A stretch of DNA of 7,644 nucleotides from Synechococcus sp. CPC35 (GTDB lineage: Bacteria > Cyanobacteriota > Cyanobacteriia > PCC-6307 > Cyanobiaceae). The notes beneath the pieces were generated by a model that worked only from the letters and a program-made list of their open reading frames with translations, had not been told where the DNA came from and did not search any database. Shown here one piece after another: positions 1 to 5,161 of this stretch (position 1 is the stretch's first letter; each line of letters begins with the position of its first letter). Made by a program: the position numbers and the translations under genes. The DNA lies in NCBI GenBank assembly GCA_002684175.1, contig NYUU01000118.1, positions 1 through 7,644 of the forward strand, written 5' to 3'.

Positions 1-350
1 ACATCATTACTATTACCCCATATATGTCTACCATATGTTGCACCACCGATTTGTATCACTGCTTCATTGTTGTTTGTTCCATCGACATCACCACCCCATG
101 ATTTTCCAGAACCCCAATAAGATACCCAAGAAATAGAATTACCATTTCCTGTTTGAGATAGATTAAATATATTACCAGAATGGTCTGCTGAGAACTCAAT
201 TGTGTTGCCCCATCCTATTTGTGATATTGTAAGAGATAGGTCATCACCACCACCAACTTGTTCTACATGAATATGGTTGTCATCGGTTGGGCCTGCATTT
301 GCAGACATACTTACACTAATTAGACTGATTAATAATAATTGTCGAATCAT
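1..350 (-). CDS. second curlin-repeat (CsgA/CsgB-like) secreted protein, 3' end outside window
   Basis: The first 116 codons of a gene that continues past position 1. The start at 350 is chosen because a GGAG lies six bases upstream; an in-frame ATG at 356 directly abuts that GGAG and is unlikely. Residues 1-19 (MIRQLLLISLISVSMSANA) form a short signal peptide ending in an AxA-type site, so the product should enter the periplasm. The mature part is rich in Gly, Asn, Ser, Gln and Ile and carries curlin-type units such as ISQIGWGNTIEF and LSQTGNGNSISW, followed by another unit with IQIGG and WGNSND. This Q-x-G-x-x-N spacing is the signature of amyloid curli subunits. The start overlaps the end of the FecR-domain gene by 35 bases. 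By position it is a likely substrate of the CsgG/CsgF pore encoded upstream. Whether it is a major subunit or a nucleator cannot be told from the visible part. Confidence 0.72.
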   Translation of the reverse strand, partial: MIRQLLLISLISVSMSANAGPTDDNHIHVEQVGGGDDLSLTISQIGWGNTIEFSADHSGNIFNLSQTGNGNSISWVSYWGSGKSWGGDVDGTNNNEAVIQIGGATYGRHIWGNSND

Positions 351-1458
351 CTCCATCTCCTATTGTGATTACTCCTTCGTAACCTTCTACTATTGTTTCA
401 AAATATACATTTGCACCATCCCCAAATGCAATCTCAATAACTCCATTTACATCTCTAAAGAAAATTAACTTCTCATCCTCAATAAAGACATTGTATTGTG
501 AATCTTGGTTTAGTCCTTGGACTGCACCATCAACTCTAAATGCACCTATCTGTCCAGATGTACTTGCACTTGAAGACCCCTTTATTCTTTTGTTAAGTGC
601 CTCTACTACATCTAATACATCTGTTAAGAAATCTACATTCAATGCATCTATATCTAAAGATGAATACTCATCACCTTCTTCTGCATAGTCATCTATGTCT
701 TTTTCTAGTTCATTGAACTCTAAAAAATCTACATCAAGAACACCTTTATCATCATTAAGGTCATCTTGTACTTGTTCTTGGATTGCCTGTTTCACCTCTT
801 GAGGTGGATTAACGATAAACATGTTGTTAATCATTGATGGTGTAATATTGTTAATAACTACTTTATTTGTTGGTGGTGTTTCTAAACTAGAAACCATTGT
901 TGCTTGATATGGTTCATTCAAAACCATCTCACCACCTTCATTACTAACTACTATTTCTCCAGATGCATTACCATCATCATCTGGCAGTAAAACTACAAGT
1001 GACCTTCCAAGTTCATCAATTGTAGTTGTAAAATCTGTCCCATTTATAGCTATCTGTGCTGTGGGTGTTGTAATTGCAATATTTGCTTTGTTTATTTTCT
1101 TTCCATTACCAGAGGCAAATCTTGCTGTACCCTGTGCCATCCTAATTGACATTTTAGACAATGATGGATTAGGGTCATAATAAACTTCATCAATATAGAC
1201 TTTAGTATGTTCTGTTAATGCAAGTTCTTCTTTATCTAAAAACTCAATTAACATTCGACCATTAACAGTCCTTGCTTCATCATATAAAAGTATGTCTGAA
1301 CCTACTTCGTTGGATATTGTTTCATTATTTCGTACAATTCCACCAATTCCTGTGGATTCTACTATGTCTCCTATGGAGTCAGCTTGAACCGACCCCATAA
1401 AAGTCAATAGACTAACTATCGTTAGCAGAATCTTTTTGGTTGATTGTAACTGTTGCAT
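316..1458 (-). CDS. secreted FecR-domain protein with acidic linker and curlin-like tail
   Basis: A 380-residue product if read from the ATG at 1458, which gives a clean signal peptide (MQQLQSTKKILLTIVSLLTF, continuing to a VQA site). A further ATG at 1473 has no ribosome site and would add five residues. Roughly residues 30-185 match the FecR-domain fold seen in secreted and periplasmic proteins, with the typical block ITTPTAQIAINGTDF, preceded by a stretch on ordered surface expression of the type GTARFASGNGKKINKANI. Residues about 215-285 are an acidic Asp/Glu-rich linker, then a Ser-rich joint (GSSSASTSG). The last 80 residues are beta-prone, Gly/Asp/Val rich, and end in STIIINQSN, resembling a curlin strand. 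It sits between two curlin-like genes and overlaps both (47 and 35 bases). Classical FecR is an anti-sigma factor with a membrane helix; none is seen here, so signalling is unlikely. A structural or carbohydrate-binding role on the fibre is an inference. Confidence 0.75.
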   Translation of the reverse strand: MQQLQSTKKILLTIVSLLTFMGSVQADSIGDIVESTGIGGIVRNNETISNEVGSDILLYDEARTVNGRMLIEFLDKEELALTEHTKVYIDEVYYDPNPSLSKMSIRMAQGTARFASGNGKKINKANIAITTPTAQIAINGTDFTTTIDELGRSLVVLLPDDDGNASGEIVVSNEGGEMVLNEPYQATMVSSLETPPTNKVVINNITPSMINNMFIVNPPQEVKQAIQEQVQDDLNDDKGVLDVDFLEFNELEKDIDDYAEEGDEYSSLDIDALNVDFLTDVLDVVEALNKRIKGSSSASTSGQIGAFRVDGAVQGLNQDSQYNVFIEDEKLIFFRDVNGVIEIAFGDGANVYFETIVEGYEGVITIGDGDDSTIIINQSN

Positions 1459-2146
1459 TATCAGAATCCACATCTAAAACAATGGTTGCATTAGGTGTTG
1501 AACACCCATTACCAGCACCACTTACACATGTGCCACTCACTTGATTTATATCAACATCACCACTATCTCCGACCCATTCAACTGTCATAGTCTGACTACC
1601 ATCTTTCTGTAAAGTATTGATGTTGTTTGAACCACCAGTCACCGACCAGTTCCATGTATTATCATTAGACTCAAAATCTAAATCAAAAACATTAGAGTTA
1701 CCAATTACTATAGCATCTAGGTCTAGTCTTTCTGCACTAAACGCGTATCCTTGGTCTAAATCCCATGTATTTGAATCACCAGTCACAACTATATTGTAAT
1801 TAGAATCATCGGATGAACCAGATGCTCCTATATTCCAATCCATAACATTTGAATCACCAGTTGTAGAATACAGATATGTACTTGTATCTGCAATCACTGG
1901 CCCAAATATTTTATTGCTGTTTCCGATTTGGTCAATGTTGAAACTTAAAGTAGTACCTGTGATAACCATTTTATCGTCACCAGCATTAGTTTGAGATATA
2001 ACATTCCCAAAACCAATTTGGTCTATTAATAAAGTAAGCGTGTCACCACTTTGGTCTATTCTAATTTCGTTATCGTCTGCATGTAAATAATGAATATTAG
2101 TCGACAAAAATCCTAAAAAGATTAAACTTAAAAGTTTTTTATTCAT
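1412..2146 (-). CDS. curlin-repeat (CsgA/CsgB-like) secreted protein
   Basis: A 244-residue product. Residues 1-23 are a signal peptide (MNKKLLSLIFLGFLSTNIHY then LHA). The mature protein is Asp/Asn/Ser/Gly rich with almost no Lys or Arg and is built of imperfect units. IDQIG-type strands occur at about 41-48 (IDQIGFGN) and 71-78 (IDQIGNSN). They are followed by TTGDSN (95), VTGDSN (121), VIGNSN (147) and VTGGSN (169), spaced about 22-26 residues apart, and a final TVTINQ near 232. That period fits the one-turn repeats of a curlin beta-solenoid. Cys207 and Cys215 bracket a Gly/Ser loop and could form a disulfide. The gene starts inside the csgG stop region (8-base overlap, GGGG upstream) and ends inside the next signal peptide. 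The strands are more acidic and less regular than in E. coli CsgA, so amyloid formation is inferred. The likely role is extracellular fibre subunit exported through CsgG. Confidence 0.72.
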   Translation of the reverse strand: MNKKLLSLIFLGFLSTNIHYLHADDNEIRIDQSGDTLTLLIDQIGFGNVISQTNAGDDKMVITGTTLSFNIDQIGNSNKIFGPVIADTSTYLYSTTGDSNVMDWNIGASGSSDDSNYNIVVTGDSNTWDLDQGYAFSAERLDLDAIVIGNSNVFDLDFESNDNTWNWSVTGGSNNINTLQKDGSQTMTVEWVGDSGDVDINQVSGTCVSGAGNGCSTPNATIVLDVDSDNATVTINQKDSANDS

Positions 2147-3140
2147 TTATTTCCCCTTCGAGAGGTTTGTCATCGTTTCCTGTCACCTTACTGACTTCAT
2201 CGTACCACTCATGTAGTTCGTTGACATCACCAACTTGGTGAGGATGTCGATGTCCCTCGTCTATTACCCAAAAACCTCTATCGTGTCCTTGGTATATTAA
2301 TTCCAACACTCCTGCCTCAATAGCACTTCGTGTTGCGTATGTCACCGACTCATTATTACCCACTCCATCCTCGATTTCCACTAATTGTGTTCCTTCTTCG
2401 ATGAATCTAAATACATCGCCTCCAGAACCATAACTCAATATTGTTTTTCGAGTTTGGACATTCAACAAAACTTCTCCTGTTAGAACTGATATAGCTCTAA
2501 TAGAGACTGTTACAGCATCTTGACGATACTGTTTACTAAAACCAATGCCTAGTGTTCGTGCGCCTCGCCCACCAGTTTTGAGATTAGTATCATACCCAAT
2601 TATGCCACCCTCTATAATCATTCCTGCGAATAAGAGTGGTGCAATTCCTACTGGTTCTTCTCCCTTTGCCTCTGCAAAGTCTTGTCTTGCAGAACGAATA
2701 ATCTGCCTTTCTCGAACCAAATGGTCTAGACCTGTTCTTTCAACAACTCTGAACCATGTACCTTGACCAGCACTTTTTAATGCATCTATCAACATTGCAC
2801 TAGACCCTTGGGTTACTGCTGTAGAAAAAGATGCATAAGAATCTAATTGTTTTCTTTGACCTGTTAAGTCATTGAATTGATAAACTGCTACAATGGGTTT
2901 TTCTTTTGCTGGTGGTAGATTTAATAAATCTATGTAAGCTGGAAGTCTAATTGCATGAGGTGATTCGACACAAATATACTTTCGTGTCCATGCTTTTGCA
3001 ACACCTGTAACAACATCTTTTTTCCAACCTTCACTATACTTACCAGTTTCATATGCACAATCTGCTGGGTTTTCTGACCACTTAGGAAATGATGCACATC
3101 CTGTAAGTATTGAGAGGGTTAATATAAGAAACCATTTCAT
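2139..3140 (-). CDS. csgG: CsgG-like curli secretion channel, outer-membrane lipoprotein
   Basis: A 333-residue homologue of CsgG, the nonameric outer-membrane pore that exports unfolded curli subunits. A lipoprotein signal with lipobox LTGC places the acylated Cys at residue 15. The core aligns well with E. coli CsgG: KPIVAVYQFNDLTGQ (81-95), FSTAVTQGSSAML (105-117), ERQIIRSARQ (144-153), IIEGGIIGYDTNLKTGGRGA (175-194), TGEVLLNVQTRKTILSY (221-237), VFRFIE (243-248) and SAIEAGVLELI near 272-282. Between the lipobox and the core there are about 30 residues more than in E. coli CsgG, including Cys28 and Cys57. In the constriction loop the Phe equivalent to Phe56 is kept (F105) but the Tyr51 and Asn55 positions read Asp and Ser. 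The gene lies 2 bases after csgF and overlaps the curlin gene by 8 bases, so the three are probably co-translated. The family assignment is firm; the cargo is inferred from the neighbours. Confidence 0.95.
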   Translation of the reverse strand: MKWFLILTLSILTGCASFPKWSENPADCAYETGKYSEGWKKDVVTGVAKAWTRKYICVESPHAIRLPAYIDLLNLPPAKEKPIVAVYQFNDLTGQRKQLDSYASFSTAVTQGSSAMLIDALKSAGQGTWFRVVERTGLDHLVRERQIIRSARQDFAEAKGEEPVGIAPLLFAGMIIEGGIIGYDTNLKTGGRGARTLGIGFSKQYRQDAVTVSIRAISVLTGEVLLNVQTRKTILSYGSGGDVFRFIEEGTQLVEIEDGVGNNESVTYATRSAIEAGVLELIYQGHDRGFWVIDEGHRHPHQVGDVNELHEWYDEVSKVTGNDDKPLEGEINE

Positions 3141-3142
3141 TC

Positions 3143-3682
3143 TTAGCCCCCATCTCCAGAACCATCTGACCCATCGCCTCCGAAGTATCCTGTACCGATA
3201 GGTATTTCTATGACTGTTGATGAACCATCTTCTGCAACAATAGTCATTCTAATAAACTCTGAACCATCTACATTAGTAATAACTTCATATGTAACTGTAG
3301 AACCTTCTAAAACAAATGAACCAAATCTTACACCTTGGTCATTTGAAAACATAGATTCAACTAATTGTTTTGCCATTTGAGCATAGATACGGCTTTCAAG
3401 GTTTCTAATAAATTTTGCAAGCGTTGTATTATCTGCTTCTCTTTCTGCAGCTTTCTTTGCAGCTGCAAGTGCATCCTCGATTTCTTTCTTACGCGAGAAC
3501 TCTTGATTTTCTACTGTAAGATAATGGGATGCAGTCCCTATCCCACTAAAGCTAGGGTTTTTAAATTTATGTTTTATCTCATCTGCATTTGCATTTGGTA
3601 TTAACCCAATTATTACTATGAAAAAAACAAATACTAATGTAAGTAATTCTAAACTACTCTTTATTCTTCTTTCTTCTTTCAT
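3143..3682 (-). CDS. csgF: CsgF-like curli assembly factor
   Basis: A 179-residue protein. It has a long signal peptide with a charged N-region (MKEERRIKSS) and a hydrophobic core ending in NANA (cleavage after residue 33). The mature N-terminus contains HKFKNPSFSGIG (39-50), matching the FxFRNPxFGG segment of CsgF that plugs into the CsgG barrel. A helical Ala/Lys/Glu-rich stretch follows (about 62-105), then a strand region YEVITNVDGSEFIRMTIV (132-149) and TVIEIP, equivalent to the C-terminal domain of CsgF. E. coli CsgF is about 138 residues; the extra length here is the longer helix and a Gly/Asp-rich tail (about 167-179). In the known system CsgF caps the outer face of the pore and passes subunits to the nucleator. 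The gene starts inside the preceding membrane-protein gene (29-base overlap; AAGG just upstream of the ATG) and is 2 bases before csgG, the functional partner. Confidence 0.88.
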   Translation of the reverse strand: MKEERRIKSSLELLTLVFVFFIVIIGLIPNANADEIKHKFKNPSFSGIGTASHYLTVENQEFSRKKEIEDALAAAKKAAEREADNTTLAKFIRNLESRIYAQMAKQLVESMFSNDQGVRFGSFVLEGSTVTYEVITNVDGSEFIRMTIVAEDGSSTVIEIPIGTGYFGGDGSDGSGDGG

Positions 3683-3968
3683 CCTTTTCCTTTTGTTCCA
3701 AGTTTAATAAATTTGCTTGGTCTTCAATAAGTTTTTGTCTCTCACGATATTCTAAAACCACATTGATTTTCTGTTGTAGTCTAATCATATCTTGGTCTAA
3801 CATTCTTAACTGGTCAGTAAGTTTGATGGAACTTGCAAACATACGACCCAATGCTGGTTTAACTTCTACAGTTATAAACTTCCATGTAAAATATATGAAG
3901 TAACCCATCCCCAATGCCATTGCGACTGGGAATCCGAACTCTGCAATTATTTGTGCAATTTTGTCCAT
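3654..3968 (-). CDS. small one-helix membrane protein B (holin-like topology)
   Basis: A 104-residue protein with one predicted transmembrane segment near the N-terminus (about 12-32, FGFPVAMALGMGYFIYFTWK). A long helical, probably coiled-coil region (about 45-90) and a highly charged C-terminal tail (EKDERRKKNKE) follow. It is a paralogue of the protein encoded just upstream: both share E-x-G-x-P, A-x-x-M-x-x-F-I, K-x-I, and later D-x-x-R and VLE/ALE positions in register. The start shares one base with the upstream stop (TAATG), a coupling arrangement, and the end overlaps csgF by 29 bases. Small size, one N-terminal helix and a charged tail recall BhlA/UviB-type holins, but I cannot name the family. 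Placement directly before csgF could mean a lysis role or a membrane partner of the curli pore. Confidence 0.8.
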   Translation of the reverse strand: MDKIAQIIAEFGFPVAMALGMGYFIYFTWKFITVEVKPALGRMFASSIKLTDQLRMLDQDMIRLQQKINVVLEYRERQKLIEDQANLLNLEQKEKDERRKKNKE

Positions 3969-4261
3969 TAGTCTCTTCTTGCATCGATTTTTCCATCTTC
4001 CACAAAGTTTTCTGCTCTTGCAACCCTATCAATAGGTGGTGTCAACTCTAATGCACTACTAACAAGTAAATCGATTCGTAATATGTCGTTATTCATGACC
4101 GATGCACGAGTTTCCAACATTTTAATTATATTTTCAGTACTTTTTATCTGTCCAATTACAGAATCAAAGATATATTTCATACTCAGAAAGATAAAAAATG
4201 CCATGACGACTGCACCAAATATAGGTACACCCACTTCACTCATAAAGTTTAATAATGACAT
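3968..4261 (-). CDS. small one-helix membrane protein A (holin-like topology), first gene of late operon
   Basis: A 97-residue protein. Residues about 8-33 (EVGVPIFGAVVMAFFIFLSM and a few more) form a transmembrane helix. The rest is amphipathic and helical (about 35-72), ending in a short mixed-charge tail (NFVEDGKIDARRD). The ATG at 4261 has a strong ribosome site, AGGAG, five bases upstream, and the promoter octamer TATAAATA lies 20 bases before the ATG. It is therefore the first gene of the late transcript that carries the curli-like genes. It is a tandem paralogue of the next gene, with which it shares one base. The family was not recognised with certainty; holin, or a membrane scaffold for the secretion pore, are the two readings I would weigh. 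Confidence 0.82.
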   Translation of the reverse strand: MSLLNFMSEVGVPIFGAVVMAFFIFLSMKYIFDSVIGQIKSTENIIKMLETRASVMNNDILRIDLLVSSALELTPPIDRVARAENFVEDGKIDARRD

Positions 4262-4280
4262 AATCTCTCCTGTTCGTAAG

Positions 4281-4288
4281 TATTTATA
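4281..4288 (-). promoter_or_regulatory. T4-type late promoter (TATAAATA) of the curli-like operon
   Basis: The minus strand reads TATAAATACTTAC, an exact match to the T4 late-promoter octamer recognised by the gp55/gp33-modified host RNA polymerase. Using T4 geometry, the transcript would start near 4275 and give a leader of about 14 bases holding AGGAGAG before the ATG at 4261. The octamer lies inside a small inverted repeat (AAGTA, four-base centre, TACTT; 4279-4292). The position, strand and ribosome site all fit, which makes this a well-supported regulatory call. Confidence 0.8.
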
Positions 4289-4306
4289 CTTTGAGAGGTC
4301 TTAAAA

Positions 4307-4320
4307 TGGTAATATTACCA
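4307..4320 (-). terminator. 14-bp palindrome after iscA, possible weak terminator
   Basis: TGGTAATATTACCA is a perfect palindrome lying 3 bases after the stop of the Fe-S carrier gene. On the minus strand it is followed by TTTTAA. It can fold as a 5-bp stem with an ATAT loop, so it may end or attenuate the upstream transcript just before the late promoter. The stem is AT-rich and the T-run short, so a protein-binding site is an equally fair reading. Confidence 0.35.
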
Positions 4321-4322
4321 AA

Positions 4323-4673
4323 TTAAAATGTCATAGAGACACCACACCCACATGTAGCTTCTACATTTGGGTTGATAAATTTGAATTCTTCGTTTATTCC
4401 AGACTTAACATAATCAAGTGTCATGTTATTGAGGTAAGGTATTGATGTTGCATCAATATGAATTGTGAACTTACCAAAATCTAGTATTTGGTCGTTAGGT
4501 TCAGAGGTAGTGTTGTAGTCAAATATGTATTCATATCCACCACATCCACCACCAGTGATTCCTAGTCTGATTCCAGACACACCTTTTTCTGCTGTTCTTT
4601 CTAATAACTTAGAAATTGCAGAATCAGTTAATTCGACATTAACTGTCGGCTTTGAGTATACGATAGGCTCCAT
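4323..4673 (-). CDS. iscA: A-type iron-sulfur carrier protein (IscA/ErpA/HesB family)
   Basis: A 116-residue protein when started at the ATG at 4673, which has AGGA about eight bases upstream. An in-frame TTG at 4742 would add a 23-residue tail unlike the family. The A-type carrier pattern is intact: Cys44 in GGGCGGYEY and the C-terminal pair Cys108 and Cys110 in TCGCGVSMTF, the three thiols that hold a cluster before transfer to apo-proteins. The early TDSAISKLLER segment and the IRLGIT strand also match. It acts in the cytoplasm. Phage copies may keep Fe-S enzymes supplied during infection, or mature a phage Fe-S protein; neither is shown here. The start overlaps the preceding 59-residue gene by 35 bases. 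The stop is followed by a palindrome, suggesting the end of a transcription unit. The symbol is by family; ErpA or SufA cannot be separated from sequence alone. Confidence 0.88.
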   Translation of the reverse strand: MEPIVYSKPTVNVELTDSAISKLLERTAEKGVSGIRLGITGGGCGGYEYIFDYNTTSEPNDQILDFGKFTIHIDATSIPYLNNMTLDYVKSGINEEFKFINPNVEATCGCGVSMTF

Positions 4674-4818
4674 AGACAAGTCCTGCCCATGCCAACCATT
4701 TGACCACTGGGCCAAGTAATAGTACTCCAAGTGAAATTCCAACTATAACAGTACCATCTAATGACGACAACTCTCCTAGTCTTCCTTTCATGTATTCCTT
4801 AATGAAATTAATATCCAT
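4639..4818 (-). CDS. 59-residue membrane protein of unknown function
   Basis: This short reading frame starts at the ATG at 4818, with GAGGAG about ten bases upstream overlapping the stop of the preceding gene. It begins MDINFIKEYMKGRLGELSSL. A hydrophobic stretch follows from about 22 to 51 (TVIVGISLGVLLLGPVVKWL and on through AWAGLVYGAY), with one Pro-Val-Val-Lys break, then a short basic end, RILKADS. It may form one long or two short membrane segments. It fills what would otherwise be an unexplained gap between the 79-residue gene and iscA and overlaps the iscA start by 35 bases. No family was recognised. Confidence 0.68.
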   Translation of the reverse strand: MDINFIKEYMKGRLGELSSLDGTVIVGISLGVLLLGPVVKWLAWAGLVYGAYRILKADS

Positions 4819-4832
4819 TTATTAATACTCCT

Positions 4833-5072
4833 CTATTTAAACTCAGCTAGATTTCCAGAAGTATCTCTAGTAACTATATTAACTAGACCCTTACCTTGTC
4901 TTCTAATCAACTCGTTTTTCACCTTTTGCTTGAGTTTTGGTTTAGTGTTATCATTATTATAACATTCTAATAACTCTTTCAGAGATTGAGTCTTCATGTA
5001 GTAATGTGTAGTAGTAACTTTTTTAGTTCCTCTTTGCATCACTTTTTGGGTAGGTTTATACTTAACTGGCAT
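4833..5072 (-). CDS. 79-residue basic protein of unknown function
   Basis: A small, very basic protein (MPVKYKPTQKVMQRGTKKVT, then a Tyr-Tyr pair and a helical part). The second half, SLKELLECYNN then KPKLKQKVKNELIRRQGKG, looks like a helical nucleic-acid-associated segment. I have the impression that proteins of this type recur in marine T4-like phages, but I cannot name a domain. There is no Shine-Dalgarno sequence before the ATG at 5072. Instead a TATAAATA octamer ends nine bases upstream, which would give an mRNA with only about three leader bases. The next ATG (5039) also lacks a ribosome site. The stop TAG overlaps the GAGGAG of the next gene. Confidence 0.72.
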   Translation of the reverse strand: MPVKYKPTQKVMQRGTKKVTTTHYYMKTQSLKELLECYNNDNTKPKLKQKVKNELIRRQGKGLVNIVTRDTSGNLAEFK

Positions 5073-5080
5073 AGTATGAG

Positions 5081-5088
5081 TATTTATA
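5081..5088 (-). promoter_or_regulatory. T4-type late promoter (TATAAATA) before the 79-aa gene
   Basis: The minus strand reads GTTATAAATACTC, an exact T4 late octamer. With T4 spacing the transcript would begin near 5075, three bases before the ATG at 5072, giving a nearly leaderless message. It could serve the 79-residue gene and also the 59-residue and iscA genes behind it. Chance occurrence is possible in AT-rich DNA, but its position directly before the first gene after the strand switch argues for function. Confidence 0.6.
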
Positions 5089-5130
5089 ACAATTTAAATT
5101 TTAATAATATATTTGTCTAGTATGTTACAG

Positions 5131-5143
5131 AATTGTGACAATT
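5131..5143. repeat. inverted repeat AATTGT-G-ACAATT, possible operator
   Basis: A perfect 6-bp inverted repeat around a single G. A partial further copy, ATTGTGTGAC, continues on its right side. It sits midway in the only divergent intergenic region of the window, a usual place for a repressor or activator site. No cognate regulator is encoded here. Confidence 0.35.
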
Positions 5144-5161
5144 GTGTGACTAAATATACAT

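Larger units (their letters stand above)
5073..5161. other. divergent intergenic region
   Basis: This 89-base AT-rich gap separates the minus-strand 79-residue gene from the plus-strand 53-residue ORF. It holds the late octamer at 5081-5088 and the inverted repeat at 5131-5143. Plus-strand sequence before the ATG at 5162 has a TTGTGA (5133-5138) and a TATACA (5155-5160) at 16-base spacing, a weak sigma70-like pair that lies too close to the start codon to be convincing. Confidence 0.5.

Noticed and set aside
277..468. Plus-strand frame of 63 codons near the curlin-2/FecR junction
   Set aside because: It lies antisense to two supported genes and shows no protein-like pattern.
491..688. Plus-strand frame of 65 codons
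   Set aside because: It is antisense to the acidic linker of the FecR-domain gene and Ser/Pro-rich as expected from a shadow.
1041..1050. TATAAATG inside the FecR-domain gene as a late promoter
   Set aside because: It has one mismatch to the octamer, is internal to coding sequence, and no gene start follows at a suitable distance.
1412..2146. Repeat-rich gene read as a tail fibre or adhesin
   Set aside because: The signal peptide, Q-I-G-x-x-N units and place directly after csgG fit a curlin substrate better; phage tail fibres do not carry signal peptides.
2545..2766. Plus-strand frame of 73 codons
   Set aside because: It is antisense to the conserved core of csgG.
3365..3604. Cys-rich plus-strand frame of 79 codons
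   Set aside because: It is antisense to csgF, has no ribosome site, and its composition is explained by the opposite coding strand.
4083..4304. Plus-strand frame of 73 codons crossing the late promoter
   Set aside because: It is antisense to the first membrane-protein gene, has no ribosome site, and overlaps the promoter.
4674..4742. Longer iscA start (TTG at 4742)
   Set aside because: It would add 23 residues unlike the family; they are the out-of-frame reading of the 59-residue membrane gene.
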